Made by a program: the position numbers and the translations under genes. Shown one piece after another: positions 1 through 8,372 of a DNA stretch of 28,237 bases (position 1 is the stretch's first letter; each line of letters begins with the position of its first letter). Under the pieces are notes generated by a model, which was given only the letters and a program-made list of their open reading frames with translations, did not search any database and was not told the origin of the DNA. The DNA comes from CAZBUK01 sp964495085 (GTDB lineage Bacteria > Bacteroidota > Ignavibacteria > T3Sed10-11), in the NCBI GenBank assembly GCA_964495085.1, contig CAZBUK010000048.1:1-28237 (forward strand). Reading direction: 5' to 3'.

Positions 1-1
1 G

Positions 2-901
2 GAAGCTGCCACCTTTGCGCAGGTAGCCGCAGGACAGGAACGACACTCGCTGCTCCTGGTAGAGCGCGAACAGACGGATATGAACTGGAACTCGCTCCCC
101 CCCATCTACCGGACAATGAACAGGTATACCGTATTGCCGGGATCCGAGACGATACTGGTGCACCGGACACAGCAGGTCGTCACCGGCGATCCGCTGCTCG
201 TGGTGCGTTCGGTCGGCGGAAGAAGGTCGGCGGCGATCCTCGGCTACGGCATCTGGAGATGGCGCATGCTCGGACGTGGAAGCGTCGACGGTGAAAAATT
301 GTACGATGCCCTCATTACGAATCTGGCCGAATGGCTGACCGCCGAGGAAGACGACGAGCGCGTTCGGATCACAACCTCGCGCGAAAATTTCTCGACCGGC
401 GAGCAGATCGACTTCCTGGCGCAGGTTTACGATGAACTGTACCGGCCGCTGTCGAACGCCGACGTCAGGGTGCGTGTTCGTTCGGATGCCGGAGAATACG
501 AAAGCATCCTGACTCCCGCGGGCAGCGGGAGATACGAGGGTACGCTGCATCCGCTCCCGGAAGGGGAATATGCGTATTCGGGATCTGCATATCTGGCGGG
601 AACCTCCGTCGGCGACGACGACGGAAGATTTACGGTTGGTGAACTGAATATCGAGTACCGGGATACGAAACTGAATTCCGCGCTCCTGCGGGAAATCGCC
701 GCAATAACGGGCGGAATGTACATTGCGGGCGACCGGCTCGACCCGACGGAGGAGATGATTGAGCGGGTCCTGTCGGGCGAAACGCGGGTGACGGTCCATA
801 CGAGGGAGTACCAGGTCTGGAACCTCCCCTTCGCGCTTGCAGTGGTGGTATTCGCGTTCTCCCTCGAATGGTTTATGCGAAAACGGCACGGAATGCTCTG
901 A
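2..901 (+). CDS. C-terminal part of VWA/GATase-like membrane protein (5' truncated)
   Basis: The frame is open from base 2 with no stop, so the true start lies left of the window; the ATG at 80 is internal. The visible 299 residues run from a segment with an LPPI motif, through a GYGIWRW motif (typically GxGRxxxxTTDGTWRW in large VWA/GATase1-like membrane proteins), to an Ig-like beta domain (about residues 115-215). The end is one hydrophobic helix (NLPFALAVVVFAFSLEWF) and a basic tail. Proteins of this build usually have two N-terminal helices, a von Willebrand A region and a glutamine-amidotransferase-like fold, and sit in the inner membrane facing the periplasm. Their function is poorly known, and the N-terminal domains here are inferred from the family. 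The PorV-like gene follows after a 110-base gap. Confidence 0.75.
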   Translation, partial: EAATFAQVAAGQERHSLLLVEREQTDMNWNSLPPIYRTMNRYTVLPGSETILVHRTQQVVTGDPLLVVRSVGGRRSAAILGYGIWRWRMLGRGSVDGEKLYDALITNLAEWLTAEEDDERVRITTSRENFSTGEQIDFLAQVYDELYRPLSNADVRVRVRSDAGEYESILTPAGSGRYEGTLHPLPEGEYAYSGSAYLAGTSVGDDDGRFTVGELNIEYRDTKLNSALLREIAAITGGMYIAGDRLDPTEEMIERVLSGETRVTVHTREYQVWNLPFALAVVVFAFSLEWFMRKRHGML

Positions 902-934
902 TTGTTGGAGTTTTTCGGATTTTTTTAATACATT
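902..934 (+). promoter_or_regulatory. possible weak promoter for the PorV-like gene
   Basis: The T-rich gap contains TTGGAG (905-910) and, 18 bases on, TACATT (929-934); TTGTTG (902-907) with TTTAAT (924-929, 16 bases) is an overlapping alternative. Both are weak matches to sigma-70 boxes, but they lie in the only AT-rich stretch before the gene at 1012. Confidence 0.3.
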
Positions 935-1011
935 TAGAGGTTATTTTTTCTGCGGAAGACGGATCATCGATCAATGAGATCGAAGCGCGGAGTTTCTCAA
1001 GGAGAATGTAT

Positions 1012-2034
1012 ATGAGACGGTTCTTACTACCCATAGTATGTTTCCTGCCGGTTTTACATGCCGCGGCAGGCAGTTTCGGAGTGGGAAAATACGCCGGGGA
1101 ATTCATCTCGCTCGGTGTCGGCGGCAGGGCGCTTGGCATGGGGGGTGCGTACGTCGCGATGGCGAACGACGTCACGGCGGGTTACTGGAATCCCGCGGGC
1201 CTCTCCCGCATCATGTATCCCGAAGTCGTGCTCATGCACGACGAACGCTTCGGCAGTCTCATCAATCATGATTACGGAGCAGTCGCGCTTCCGTACGGCA
1301 GCTCCTCAAGCGTCGCGCTGAGCGTCATCAGGCTCGGCGTCGACGGAATCCACGATACCAGAAACGCGCTCATCGATCCGAACGGCGGCGGCATACTCGA
1401 CGATGCCGCGCGTATCGATTACGACAGGCTGACGTACTTCAATGCGGCTGACTGGGCCTTCTACTTCACCTATTCGTTTAAACGATCGGAGCGGCTCTCC
1501 TACGGATTCAACGTCAAGCTGATCCGGCGGGACCTCGGCGAGCATCACGCCAATGGGATCGGGTTTGACGTCGGCGTCTTGTTTAATCCATGGCGCGAGC
1601 TCTTCCTCGGCGCCAACTTCCAGGACGTGACGACGACGCTCCTCGCCTGGGACACCGGCAGGAACGAGCTCATCTCGCCGACCCTGAAGCTCGGGACCGC
1701 GTACCGGATCGAATTGTTCGGCGGCAGTCTCTTTCCGGCGTTCGATATCGACGTCCGTTTCGAGAACAGAAGCTCCTCGGCAAATGCGAGCCTCGGCCCG
1801 GTGAGCTTCGATTTCCACGGCGGTTTCGAATACAACGTTAAAAATCTGATCGCCCTGAGATCGGGGATGAACGATCTCGGTCAATTCACGATCGGGGCCG
1901 GTATCATGCTTCCCAAGCTGCACCTCGACTATTCGTTTGCGAGGTTCAATGCGGTCGACCGGCTGCCCGACTCGCACCGCATCTCGGTTCGATTCATCCT
2001 GGAAGAAGACCGCTTCCGGAGAAGGGATCACTGA
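1012..2034 (+). CDS. PorV/PorQ-like (UPF0164) outer membrane beta-barrel protein
   Basis: The ATG at 1012 is chosen because AAGGAG (999-1004) sits seven bases upstream and because it begins a clean signal peptide (MRRFLLPIVCFLPVLHAAAG). In-frame starts further upstream add a non-signal-like extension. The 340-residue protein opens with the family hallmark: a glycine-rich stretch (GVGGRALGMGGAYVAMANDV) followed by GYWNPAGL. It then has amphipathic strands typical of FadL-like barrels, for example LSYGFNVKLIRRDLG and LDYSFARFN, and ends in an aromatic/hydrophobic beta strand (HRISVRFIL). PorV is a type IX secretion component in Bacteroidota, but the wider family occurs without that system and no other type IX gene is seen here, so secretion should not be assumed. 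Outer-membrane location is inferred. Confidence 0.88.
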   Translation: MRRFLLPIVCFLPVLHAAAGSFGVGKYAGEFISLGVGGRALGMGGAYVAMANDVTAGYWNPAGLSRIMYPEVVLMHDERFGSLINHDYGAVALPYGSSSSVALSVIRLGVDGIHDTRNALIDPNGGGILDDAARIDYDRLTYFNAADWAFYFTYSFKRSERLSYGFNVKLIRRDLGEHHANGIGFDVGVLFNPWRELFLGANFQDVTTTLLAWDTGRNELISPTLKLGTAYRIELFGGSLFPAFDIDVRFENRSSSANASLGPVSFDFHGGFEYNVKNLIALRSGMNDLGQFTIGAGIMLPKLHLDYSFARFNAVDRLPDSHRISVRFILEEDRFRRRDH

Positions 2035-2162
2035 CCGCTTTACACACGTATACACACGCCTGCAGCGGCCGGCTTCGCCGAAGACCGGATCCGGCTGCCC
2101 CGCCCGGCCGAACCGAACCCGGGTCCGTTCTAACGAATCCCGACATACAGAAACGGAGAACC

Positions 2163-2828
2163 ATGCATAACCAAACCTATGTCATACCGTTAACCATTAT
2201 CATCGCGATCCTCTTTGCGGCATGCGGATCGCAGGAATCCGATCCCGAGCGGTGGCTGCAAGAATCCCCCTTCGCGGGCGAAATGGAGCGGCTGGCGTAT
2301 ACCGACAGTCTGAACGGATTGCGTCTCGCAAAGGACGAATGGATGCGCTCCGACGAGAGTACGCCTCTCACTCCCGGGGACAAGGAATTTTTCACCGGAC
2401 TTCACTATTTCGACGTCGATCCGGATATGGTGTTCAGAGTCAGACTCCATATCTATCCCGAACCGGAGCTCATCACCATCGCTACGACGACTGGCGTCGA
2501 CCGCGAAGCCATCCGTTACGGATACTTCGATATTACCATAGAAGATACGCTGACCCGGATCCATGCATACAAATTCACCCGCCATCGCGGAACCGAGATG
2601 GAATCGTATATATTCATTCCCTTCATCGATGCGAGCGCCGGAATCGAAACGTACGAAGGCGGAAGGTATCTGGATGTGGAGGAGGTCTATCCCGGTATAA
2701 TCGAGGTGGATTTCAACGACGCGTACAATCCGTACTGCGTCTACAATGAACGGTACAGTTGTCCCATTCCCCCGCGGGAAAATCAACTCGCGGTTGCGAT
2801 CAACGCCGGCGAAAAGAATTTCAAGTAG
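2163..2828 (+). CDS. DUF1684 domain lipoprotein
   Basis: This 221-residue protein has a short N-terminal hydrophobic segment ending in a lipobox (LFAAC, Cys21), so it is probably lipid-anchored. The rest matches the DUF1684 pattern as I know it: a RLAKDEW segment, FFTGLHYFDVDP, a central beta region, IPFIDASAGIETYEGGRYLD, then VDFNDAYNPYCVYNERYSCPIPPRENQL and a final AINAGEK. The conserved N-AYNP-C-Y-CP-PP-EN signature is complete. The biochemical role of the family is unknown. GGAG (2155-2158) lies four bases before the ATG. The gene is convergent with the cyclase gene, with only 21 bases between the two stops and no clear terminator hairpin. Confidence 0.9.
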   Translation: MHNQTYVIPLTIIIAILFAACGSQESDPERWLQESPFAGEMERLAYTDSLNGLRLAKDEWMRSDESTPLTPGDKEFFTGLHYFDVDPDMVFRVRLHIYPEPELITIATTTGVDREAIRYGYFDITIEDTLTRIHAYKFTRHRGTEMESYIFIPFIDASAGIETYEGGRYLDVEEVYPGIIEVDFNDAYNPYCVYNERYSCPIPPRENQLAVAINAGEKNFK

Positions 2829-2849
2829 TAAGGAGAGGCGTTCGCGGGT

Positions 2850-5057
2850 TTACTTGGAGGACATCACAAATACGCCGTCCCAGTCTTCGGGCGGCGGATT
2901 TTTACTGTACACCCATGCACGCTCCATGTAGAGCTTGACGGGCTGGTCGTCGGGGTACATATTTAAAAGCTGAGAGAAGTGCTCGACCGCCTCATCCCAT
3001 TGCCTCGTCCGGTACAGATGCACTCCTTTGTTGAAGGATTCCGCCTTCCTGAGGACTTCCGGTGAAAGACTGTCATTCCGCAATCCCACGAGTTCGTATA
3101 TCTTCGTCGTCTGTGTTTTTCCCTTGACGACGATGATATCCAGCTCGCGCACTACGGCAGTATCCTTCACGTGCGTGAAGGTCGAATCGCTGATGATGAT
3201 GCCGGTGCCGTACTGTTTGTTCGTGGTCTCGAGGCGTGAGCCGAGATTTACGCTGTCGCCGATCACGGTATAATCGAAACGCTCCCTTCCCCCCATATTT
3301 CCCACGATCATTTCTCCCGTATTGATGCCGATGCGAATGAGGACCGGCGGCCGGTCGCGGTGGTAGACCGATTCGTTCCGGAGTCGCAAGAGCCGTTCCT
3401 GCATCTGCAGCGCCGAGGTACACGCCCAGAGGGCGTGATCCGGAAACGATATCGGCGCTCCCCAGAACGCCATGATCGCATCCCCCTCGTACTTATCGAG
3501 CGTCCCCCGGTTGCGGATGATTATGTCGGTCATCGCGTCGAGATACTCGTTGAGCAGATCGACGAGTCCTTCGGGGGGAATGCCCTCGGATATCGACGTG
3601 AATCCCGCTATGTCGCTGAACATAACGGTCAGCTCTTTCCGCTCGCCGCCGAGCTGCAGCTTGGCGGGATCGTCGACAAGCTCGTTCACGATCGCGGGAC
3701 TCACATAGTGGCTGAATATCGATTTGACCATCTCCTTCTGCTTCCGCTCGGTCAGGTATTGATGTATCGTCGAGCCGAAATAACCGAGTATGATGCCGGC
3801 AACGGGTCCGACGACGGGCGTGATTATGTTCCTGTTCACGAAGAACCAATCCCCGAGATAGAAAGCGAACGCCGCCGTCGCGACGGTCAGCAGGATCGCT
3901 CCGGTCTCCACTCCGAACTGATACTTAACCTTCAACGACTTCAGCGCCGAGGTGATCGAAAACATGACGATCACGGAGAGAACGGTGATAAGCGCTCTCA
4001 GGTTTTCCGGAAGATAGAGCAGGTAGTTGTTGTCCAGCATCGTCTGGATTGCATTTGCGTGAATCTCCACGCCGTACATCTCGTTGAAGTCCGACCGGCC
4101 CGCGGGGTACACCGGCGATGAATGCAGGTCCTGCGATTCGGGGAAGACCGGACCGATGAGCACGATCCGGTCCTTGAACGGATTGGTCTCGAGCAGGTCG
4201 AAATACACATCGATGTCTGCGCCGTACTGTTTTTCGTCGAGCGTGCGGAACGTATCGTCGTCGATCACGTCGATAATATCGAACTGGGTGAAGGTGCCTG
4301 ACGGTCCGTAGAAATTGATGTAGGTCGTTTCGGCGATGCGCGGGATCTCGCGTGCGCCGGTGTAGAAAGTGCGTGGCTCGATGATCGGCGGGGTGAGCGG
4401 GTGTATCCCGTCGCGGCGGTTCAGAATCGCGGTTCCCAGCGAGGGGAGCAGGTAGCCCCCTCCGTGCGTCAGCATATAGAGCGGGTACCTGCGTATAACG
4501 CCGTCGGAATCTTTTCTCATCTGCACGAACCCGAGGGAGCTGTCGGCGTGGAAGAAGATGTTCCCGTAGCTGTCGTCGTCGCGCAGCACGATGGCGCCGG
4601 CTTCGCCGCGGCGCTCCGGTCCACGGATGGTCCCCGCGAGGACGACGTTGTTCGCATCTCGCAAGGCCTGTTCGAGGATCCGGTCGCTCTCCGGGTTCTG
4701 ATACGACGGGATGTCGAACACGATGTCGATGCCGACGACCTTTGCGCCGAGCCGGTTCAGGTTGTGGATGGCGCGGGCATAGTAATCCCGGGGAAAGGGA
4801 TACGGATCAGGGGCGGTTTTAAAGCTTTCACGGGTGATGCCGACGATGACGACGTCGAGCGATGTGCCGTCTGCGGTAAGTGGACCGCGCTGGGCGAACC
4901 GCCGGTCGATTGTCGAGAGGCGGAGCTTTTCGAAGACGCCGATGTGGATGAACGCATCCTGGACGACCACGGCGACCAGCAGGCCGATCCCGAACGCGAT
5001 GGACAATCGCTGTAGCCAGCTCTTAAGTGAATTCGTGGTTGTTTGGAACTGAACCAT
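2850..5057 (-). CDS. CHASE2-domain class III adenylate cyclase
   Basis: The 735 residues read as a complete sensor cyclase: N-terminal helix (about 18-36), extracytoplasmic CHASE2 domain (about 40-345, with VVIVGITRESF and VVGIDIVFD), three closely spaced helices (about 354-430), a class III cyclase domain (about 474-650) and a TPR-like tail (about 670-720). Catalytic residues are intact: metal aspartates D482 (FSDIAGFT) and D526 (KYEGDAIMAFWG), transition-state residues N604 and R608 (DSVNLGSRLE), and the K522/T597 pair seen in bacterial adenylate rather than guanylate cyclases. It should make cAMP in the cytoplasm in response to a periplasmic signal. It is the last gene of a minus-strand run, 24 bases after the barrel gene. 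TAGGAG overlaps the upstream stop but lies about 19 bases before the ATG, so translation may be coupled or weak. Confidence 0.93.
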   Translation of the reverse strand: MVQFQTTTNSLKSWLQRLSIAFGIGLLVAVVVQDAFIHIGVFEKLRLSTIDRRFAQRGPLTADGTSLDVVIVGITRESFKTAPDPYPFPRDYYARAIHNLNRLGAKVVGIDIVFDIPSYQNPESDRILEQALRDANNVVLAGTIRGPERRGEAGAIVLRDDDSYGNIFFHADSSLGFVQMRKDSDGVIRRYPLYMLTHGGGYLLPSLGTAILNRRDGIHPLTPPIIEPRTFYTGAREIPRIAETTYINFYGPSGTFTQFDIIDVIDDDTFRTLDEKQYGADIDVYFDLLETNPFKDRIVLIGPVFPESQDLHSSPVYPAGRSDFNEMYGVEIHANAIQTMLDNNYLLYLPENLRALITVLSVIVMFSITSALKSLKVKYQFGVETGAILLTVATAAFAFYLGDWFFVNRNIITPVVGPVAGIILGYFGSTIHQYLTERKQKEMVKSIFSHYVSPAIVNELVDDPAKLQLGGERKELTVMFSDIAGFTSISEGIPPEGLVDLLNEYLDAMTDIIIRNRGTLDKYEGDAIMAFWGAPISFPDHALWACTSALQMQERLLRLRNESVYHRDRPPVLIRIGINTGEMIVGNMGGRERFDYTVIGDSVNLGSRLETTNKQYGTGIIISDSTFTHVKDTAVVRELDIIVVKGKTQTTKIYELVGLRNDSLSPEVLRKAESFNKGVHLYRTRQWDEAVEHFSQLLNMYPDDQPVKLYMERAWVYSKNPPPEDWDGVFVMSSK

Positions 5058-5081
5058 ACGATTCGGTTGCCCGGCGGTCTC

Positions 5082-7526
5082 CTAAAGATCGTAGCGGATC
5101 ATAAGGTAGCTGATAAAATCGTTGCGGGAGTCGGGATTCATAAGATAATCGGCCTGGAAGACGAGCGATACATTCCGCAGAACCGAATACTGCGCTCCGG
5201 ATTGAAATCCTATTCGGTTGTAATCGCCGAAGGTCGGTATCCATGCGGCGTTGAGGAGCAGCCGGTCTTCAAGCAGACGGTACGATCCCGATACGATAAA
5301 ATTGACGTAGTTGAATCCGCTCCTTCTGAACGTGAACGAACCGTCGGGGAGCGGGATGAGTTCGAGCGGAATCTTACTCGTATAGACGCCTATTCCCATA
5401 TTGGTCTGGAGCGGGAGGGTTTCAAAATAGCTGGTTACCATGGTAGAGACGTTGAACAGCGTGACGTCCGCGTCGACTCCGGTCTGATCGTCGCGGTTCG
5501 AATAGGTCATCGAGAGGGAACCGTTGTGTCGGATGCCCCAGAGAAACGAGTGCGAGAGACTCGTGAAAATCCGGTTGGTGATATCGCGCACCGCTGCCCG
5601 GCGGTCGACTCCGCCCGGATCGACCCTGTTGTCGTTCCTGTAGTAGCCGTAGCCGACGGTGACCGAAGGCCAGTCCCGCCGCGGATAATACGCAACCGAC
5701 ACGAGATGATTGTTGATATAGGTGGTGTGGGTTTTCTGATTGCCGAGATTGTCGCGGAGCATCTCGGAAGAGAGATCGACGAATATCTGGTTCCGGTAGA
5801 GACGCAGGCGGTCGCGGATCTGTACGCCCGCGACGTCGCGCCGGAGCGCCGTCAGGCCGTGGGACTGATAGTCGTTGCCGCGTCTGATGTATCCAACCTG
5901 GAGATAATTTCCGAAATAGTGCATGCGCATCGACAGATCGTACGCGACCGACGACAGGCGGGTCGGATCCAACGGGATCAGGTACTGATTGATCGTCATA
6001 TATTTTTGCAGTGTGGAGAGCTTGATGACACGTTCGATCCTTCGGGCGGTTCCCTCGCCGAGCAGATCGTCGAGCTCTTCCTGCGTGAGATTGCCCCCCG
6101 AGATGTCTGTGTTCTGGATGCTTCCGGCAACCTGTCCCTGTACTTCAAACCTCCTGTTATCGAGGGAGATCGAAATGTCGCTCCCGAGCACGAGATTCTG
6201 GCCCGGTTTATTTCCGACGCCGATGGAGCCGATGTCGTCCTTCGATTCGAGGTAGGTAAAGCCGACCTGGACCGGGCTGCCGGTTCCGAAACTCGGCCGG
6301 ATCGCGGTGAGATTCCTGGTAAAGGATCCGTAACTGTACACTGCGTAGGTGGAATCGTTGATGAGACGGCTGTTGGGCGGGGGAATCAGCGGCTGCCCCT
6401 GCGCGTCGAGCGAGTCGGCGGCGAACGTATAGAGCTGTCTCCCCTCGACGCTTCTGATCGTCTGGCCGGTTGCGTAATCGAGATTGATGTAGCCCAGTTC
6501 GAGAGAGCCGCTGAATCCGCGAAGGCGCCTGCCGTTCATGACGAGCGTCGGGAACCGGGGATACGTATCGCCGACCGAAAACCGGAGCCAGCGGGAATCG
6601 GCGTTGAATGAGTACCTGTTCTGCGGCTGGCGCGTGCCCCGTTCCTCATTCGTCAGGAGGAGGTTGGATGAGAACCGCGCCCAGGTGATTCTTCCGGTGG
6701 CGATCATATTCGTCCGGTTGTACCAGACGGTATTTCCCGCGATCGTCTCGTTCCTCGACTCCCCCCTCAGCGAAAGATTATAGGCGAAATAGTCGGATGG
6801 CGCCGTTATCTGCGGCGCGATGCCGGAAGTGATGGAAAACGACCATGAGAGCGTCCGTTTCCCGCCGCCGTCCGGCCGGTTGAATTCGACCGACACGGTA
6901 TGTCTTCCCGGCGGAAGCGAGTACCCGTCGATATTCGAAGGCACGAGGATGAGAATCTCATCCGTTATCAGGGCGTAGGCCGTCACGTCGGTCCGGCCTA
7001 TGTGAATTCTGGTCGCCGAGCGGTCGAATTCCTCGGACGTATTCAGCAGAGAGACGGATATCACGAGATCGGAAAACCGGAGTTCTTCGTTTCGCTCGGG
7101 GGAGAGAATAACCGCCGGGTCAGACGCGCTGCCTGCGAAGCTGACGGGAGCCAGTAGTGGATTCATGTCGGGCTCGACAGGAGGAAACGTTACGACCCCA
7201 TCGGTCGTCGTTTCGAGAAGAAAATAATATTCGATGAAAGGAGGCGTCACGTCGGCAGCCGGGATGACCGTGAATGCACGCGTTCCCGTGAACACGGTCT
7301 CCAGTTCTTTGAAATCGGTCTGACCGTACGGTCTGTAGTACAGATATACCGCGAGATATTCGGGTCCCGGTGCAAGATCGATGCGGATCTCGAGCGGATT
7401 ATTTTCTGTTGCGGATAATGCATCGACCGAGAGAATATATCTCTCGGGTTGAGATAAGACCGGCTGAACGACGATACCGAGGAAAACACCGAGAAGCATG
7501 ATGACCGGGGGAAGGGGGGATTTCAT
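5082..7526 (-). CDS. large secreted protein, probable outer membrane beta-barrel, unknown function
   Basis: The ATG at 7526 is preferred over the adjacent TTG (7529) because GAGGA lies four bases upstream of it. The 814-residue product starts with a signal peptide (MLLGVFLGIVVQPVLSQP). An Ig-like N-terminal region follows (about 26-250, strands such as YLAVYLYYRPYGQTDF and a PGRHTVSVEF motif). The rest is rich in alternating aromatic/polar strands (for example VSVAYYPRRDWPSVTVGYGY and HNGSLSMTYSNR) and ends in SYLMIRYDL, the terminal strand expected of an outer-membrane barrel. I recognise no named family. It lies between the FecR-domain gene (71 bases upstream) and the CHASE2 cyclase gene (24 bases downstream), suggesting a shared envelope-sensing role. 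The barrel call comes from strand pattern alone. Confidence 0.8.
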   Translation of the reverse strand: MKSPLPPVIMLLGVFLGIVVQPVLSQPERYILSVDALSATENNPLEIRIDLAPGPEYLAVYLYYRPYGQTDFKELETVFTGTRAFTVIPAADVTPPFIEYYFLLETTTDGVVTFPPVEPDMNPLLAPVSFAGSASDPAVILSPERNEELRFSDLVISVSLLNTSEEFDRSATRIHIGRTDVTAYALITDEILILVPSNIDGYSLPPGRHTVSVEFNRPDGGGKRTLSWSFSITSGIAPQITAPSDYFAYNLSLRGESRNETIAGNTVWYNRTNMIATGRITWARFSSNLLLTNEERGTRQPQNRYSFNADSRWLRFSVGDTYPRFPTLVMNGRRLRGFSGSLELGYINLDYATGQTIRSVEGRQLYTFAADSLDAQGQPLIPPPNSRLINDSTYAVYSYGSFTRNLTAIRPSFGTGSPVQVGFTYLESKDDIGSIGVGNKPGQNLVLGSDISISLDNRRFEVQGQVAGSIQNTDISGGNLTQEELDDLLGEGTARRIERVIKLSTLQKYMTINQYLIPLDPTRLSSVAYDLSMRMHYFGNYLQVGYIRRGNDYQSHGLTALRRDVAGVQIRDRLRLYRNQIFVDLSSEMLRDNLGNQKTHTTYINNHLVSVAYYPRRDWPSVTVGYGYYRNDNRVDPGGVDRRAAVRDITNRIFTSLSHSFLWGIRHNGSLSMTYSNRDDQTGVDADVTLFNVSTMVTSYFETLPLQTNMGIGVYTSKIPLELIPLPDGSFTFRRSGFNYVNFIVSGSYRLLEDRLLLNAAWIPTFGDYNRIGFQSGAQYSVLRNVSLVFQADYLMNPDSRNDFISYLMIRYDL

Positions 7527-7597
7527 CAATTCCTCATGTACAGAAAAAATTCCGGGTTATGATCGCAATTCCATAAGCGGCGGGGACGACGCCGTGA

Positions 7598-8341
7598 TCA
7601 GTTGCGCTGCGGGTCCTCTTCATATTCGATAATGACCTTGCGCGGATTACCTGCTTCGTCCTTGGTCCTGATCTCGAGAGTCCGTTTCCTCCGCTCCTGT
7701 GTTTCGCTGCCCGTTCCTTCGCCGTACGTATTCTGGTCTTCTTCGGTGATCGTCCGTTTATCCAGATTGCCGTCGGAATACGAGAACCCTATTTCACCCC
7801 CCGTGACATTTATTTCCTGGCCCGACAGGAGATTGCGAAGTATCGCGAGACCTGTACTCATGAGCAGTATATCCGATTCGCCCGGCACGATCGTGAAGCT
7901 ACCACTCGATCCCCTGATGGATGCGACCGACGTGGGAGTGGAGAATTCGAATCGGTCGGCCTCCTGCTTCCGCACGTCGAAGCCCACGCTGCCGCGATCG
8001 ATCTGTATGTTGCGGTGATACGCCTCGCGATCGCGGTCGGCGTACACGATAATTTCCGACAGTTCTCTGAGACGGAGCAGGCTGTTATCGTAGAAACGGA
8101 CGAGGGAGAACGAAGCAGGTCCCGTTTTAATGATGTCGCCGGAATTCAAGAGGTCGCCGATCTGCGCCGGCCGCCACTCGATTTCGGGCGAGCGCCGTTC
8201 GACGATCTGCACGACCCTGTTGACGAGTGCGACGGTAGGGCGGTCGTTTTGTCTCTCGCTCTGCTGCGCGGCCGCCGGAAGCAGGAGCGATCCGCAGGCG
8301 GCGAACAGGACGAGCGTCTTGCCGAGATATTTACTATTCAT
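7598..8341 (-). CDS. FecR domain-containing periplasmic protein
   Basis: The ATG at 8341 gives a good export signal and has GGAG six bases upstream; an upstream in-frame start would add 31 unlikely residues and overlap the preceding gene. The 247-residue protein has the FecR core at about residues 60-170: a GDIIKTGPASFSLVRFYDN motif (duplicated-beta-helix type), then RNIQIDRGSVGFDV and FEFSTPTSVASIRGSSGSF. The tail is charged, acidic/basic and probably disordered. There is no kinase, anti-sigma or transmembrane domain, so it is a free-standing FecR domain rather than a FecR anti-sigma factor. The N-terminus contains LFAACG (Cys16), which might be a lipobox, but the hydrophobic stretch continues to PAAAQQ, so ordinary signal peptidase cleavage is also possible. 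Confidence 0.9.
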   Translation of the reverse strand: MNSKYLGKTLVLFAACGSLLLPAAAQQSERQNDRPTVALVNRVVQIVERRSPEIEWRPAQIGDLLNSGDIIKTGPASFSLVRFYDNSLLRLRELSEIIVYADRDREAYHRNIQIDRGSVGFDVRKQEADRFEFSTPTSVASIRGSSGSFTIVPGESDILLMSTGLAILRNLLSGQEINVTGGEIGFSYSDGNLDKRTITEEDQNTYGEGTGSETQERRKRTLEIRTKDEAGNPRKVIIEYEEDPQRN

Positions 8342-8372
8342 AACTGGCTCCGCATAGTCGTAATGAGCAACA

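Noticed and set aside
1012..2034. PorV as evidence of a type IX secretion system
   Set aside because: The PorV/UPF0164 family is wider than type IX secretion, and no sov, porU, gld or C-terminal sorting domain was seen in the window.
1306..2055. 249-codon minus-strand frame
   Set aside because: It is antisense to the PorV-like gene and has no motif or start signal.
5043..6611. 522-codon open frame on the plus strand
   Set aside because: It lies wholly antisense to the 814-residue barrel protein, starts without a proper ribosome-binding site, has no family motifs, and its long low-complexity charged composition is typical of a GC-rich antisense frame.
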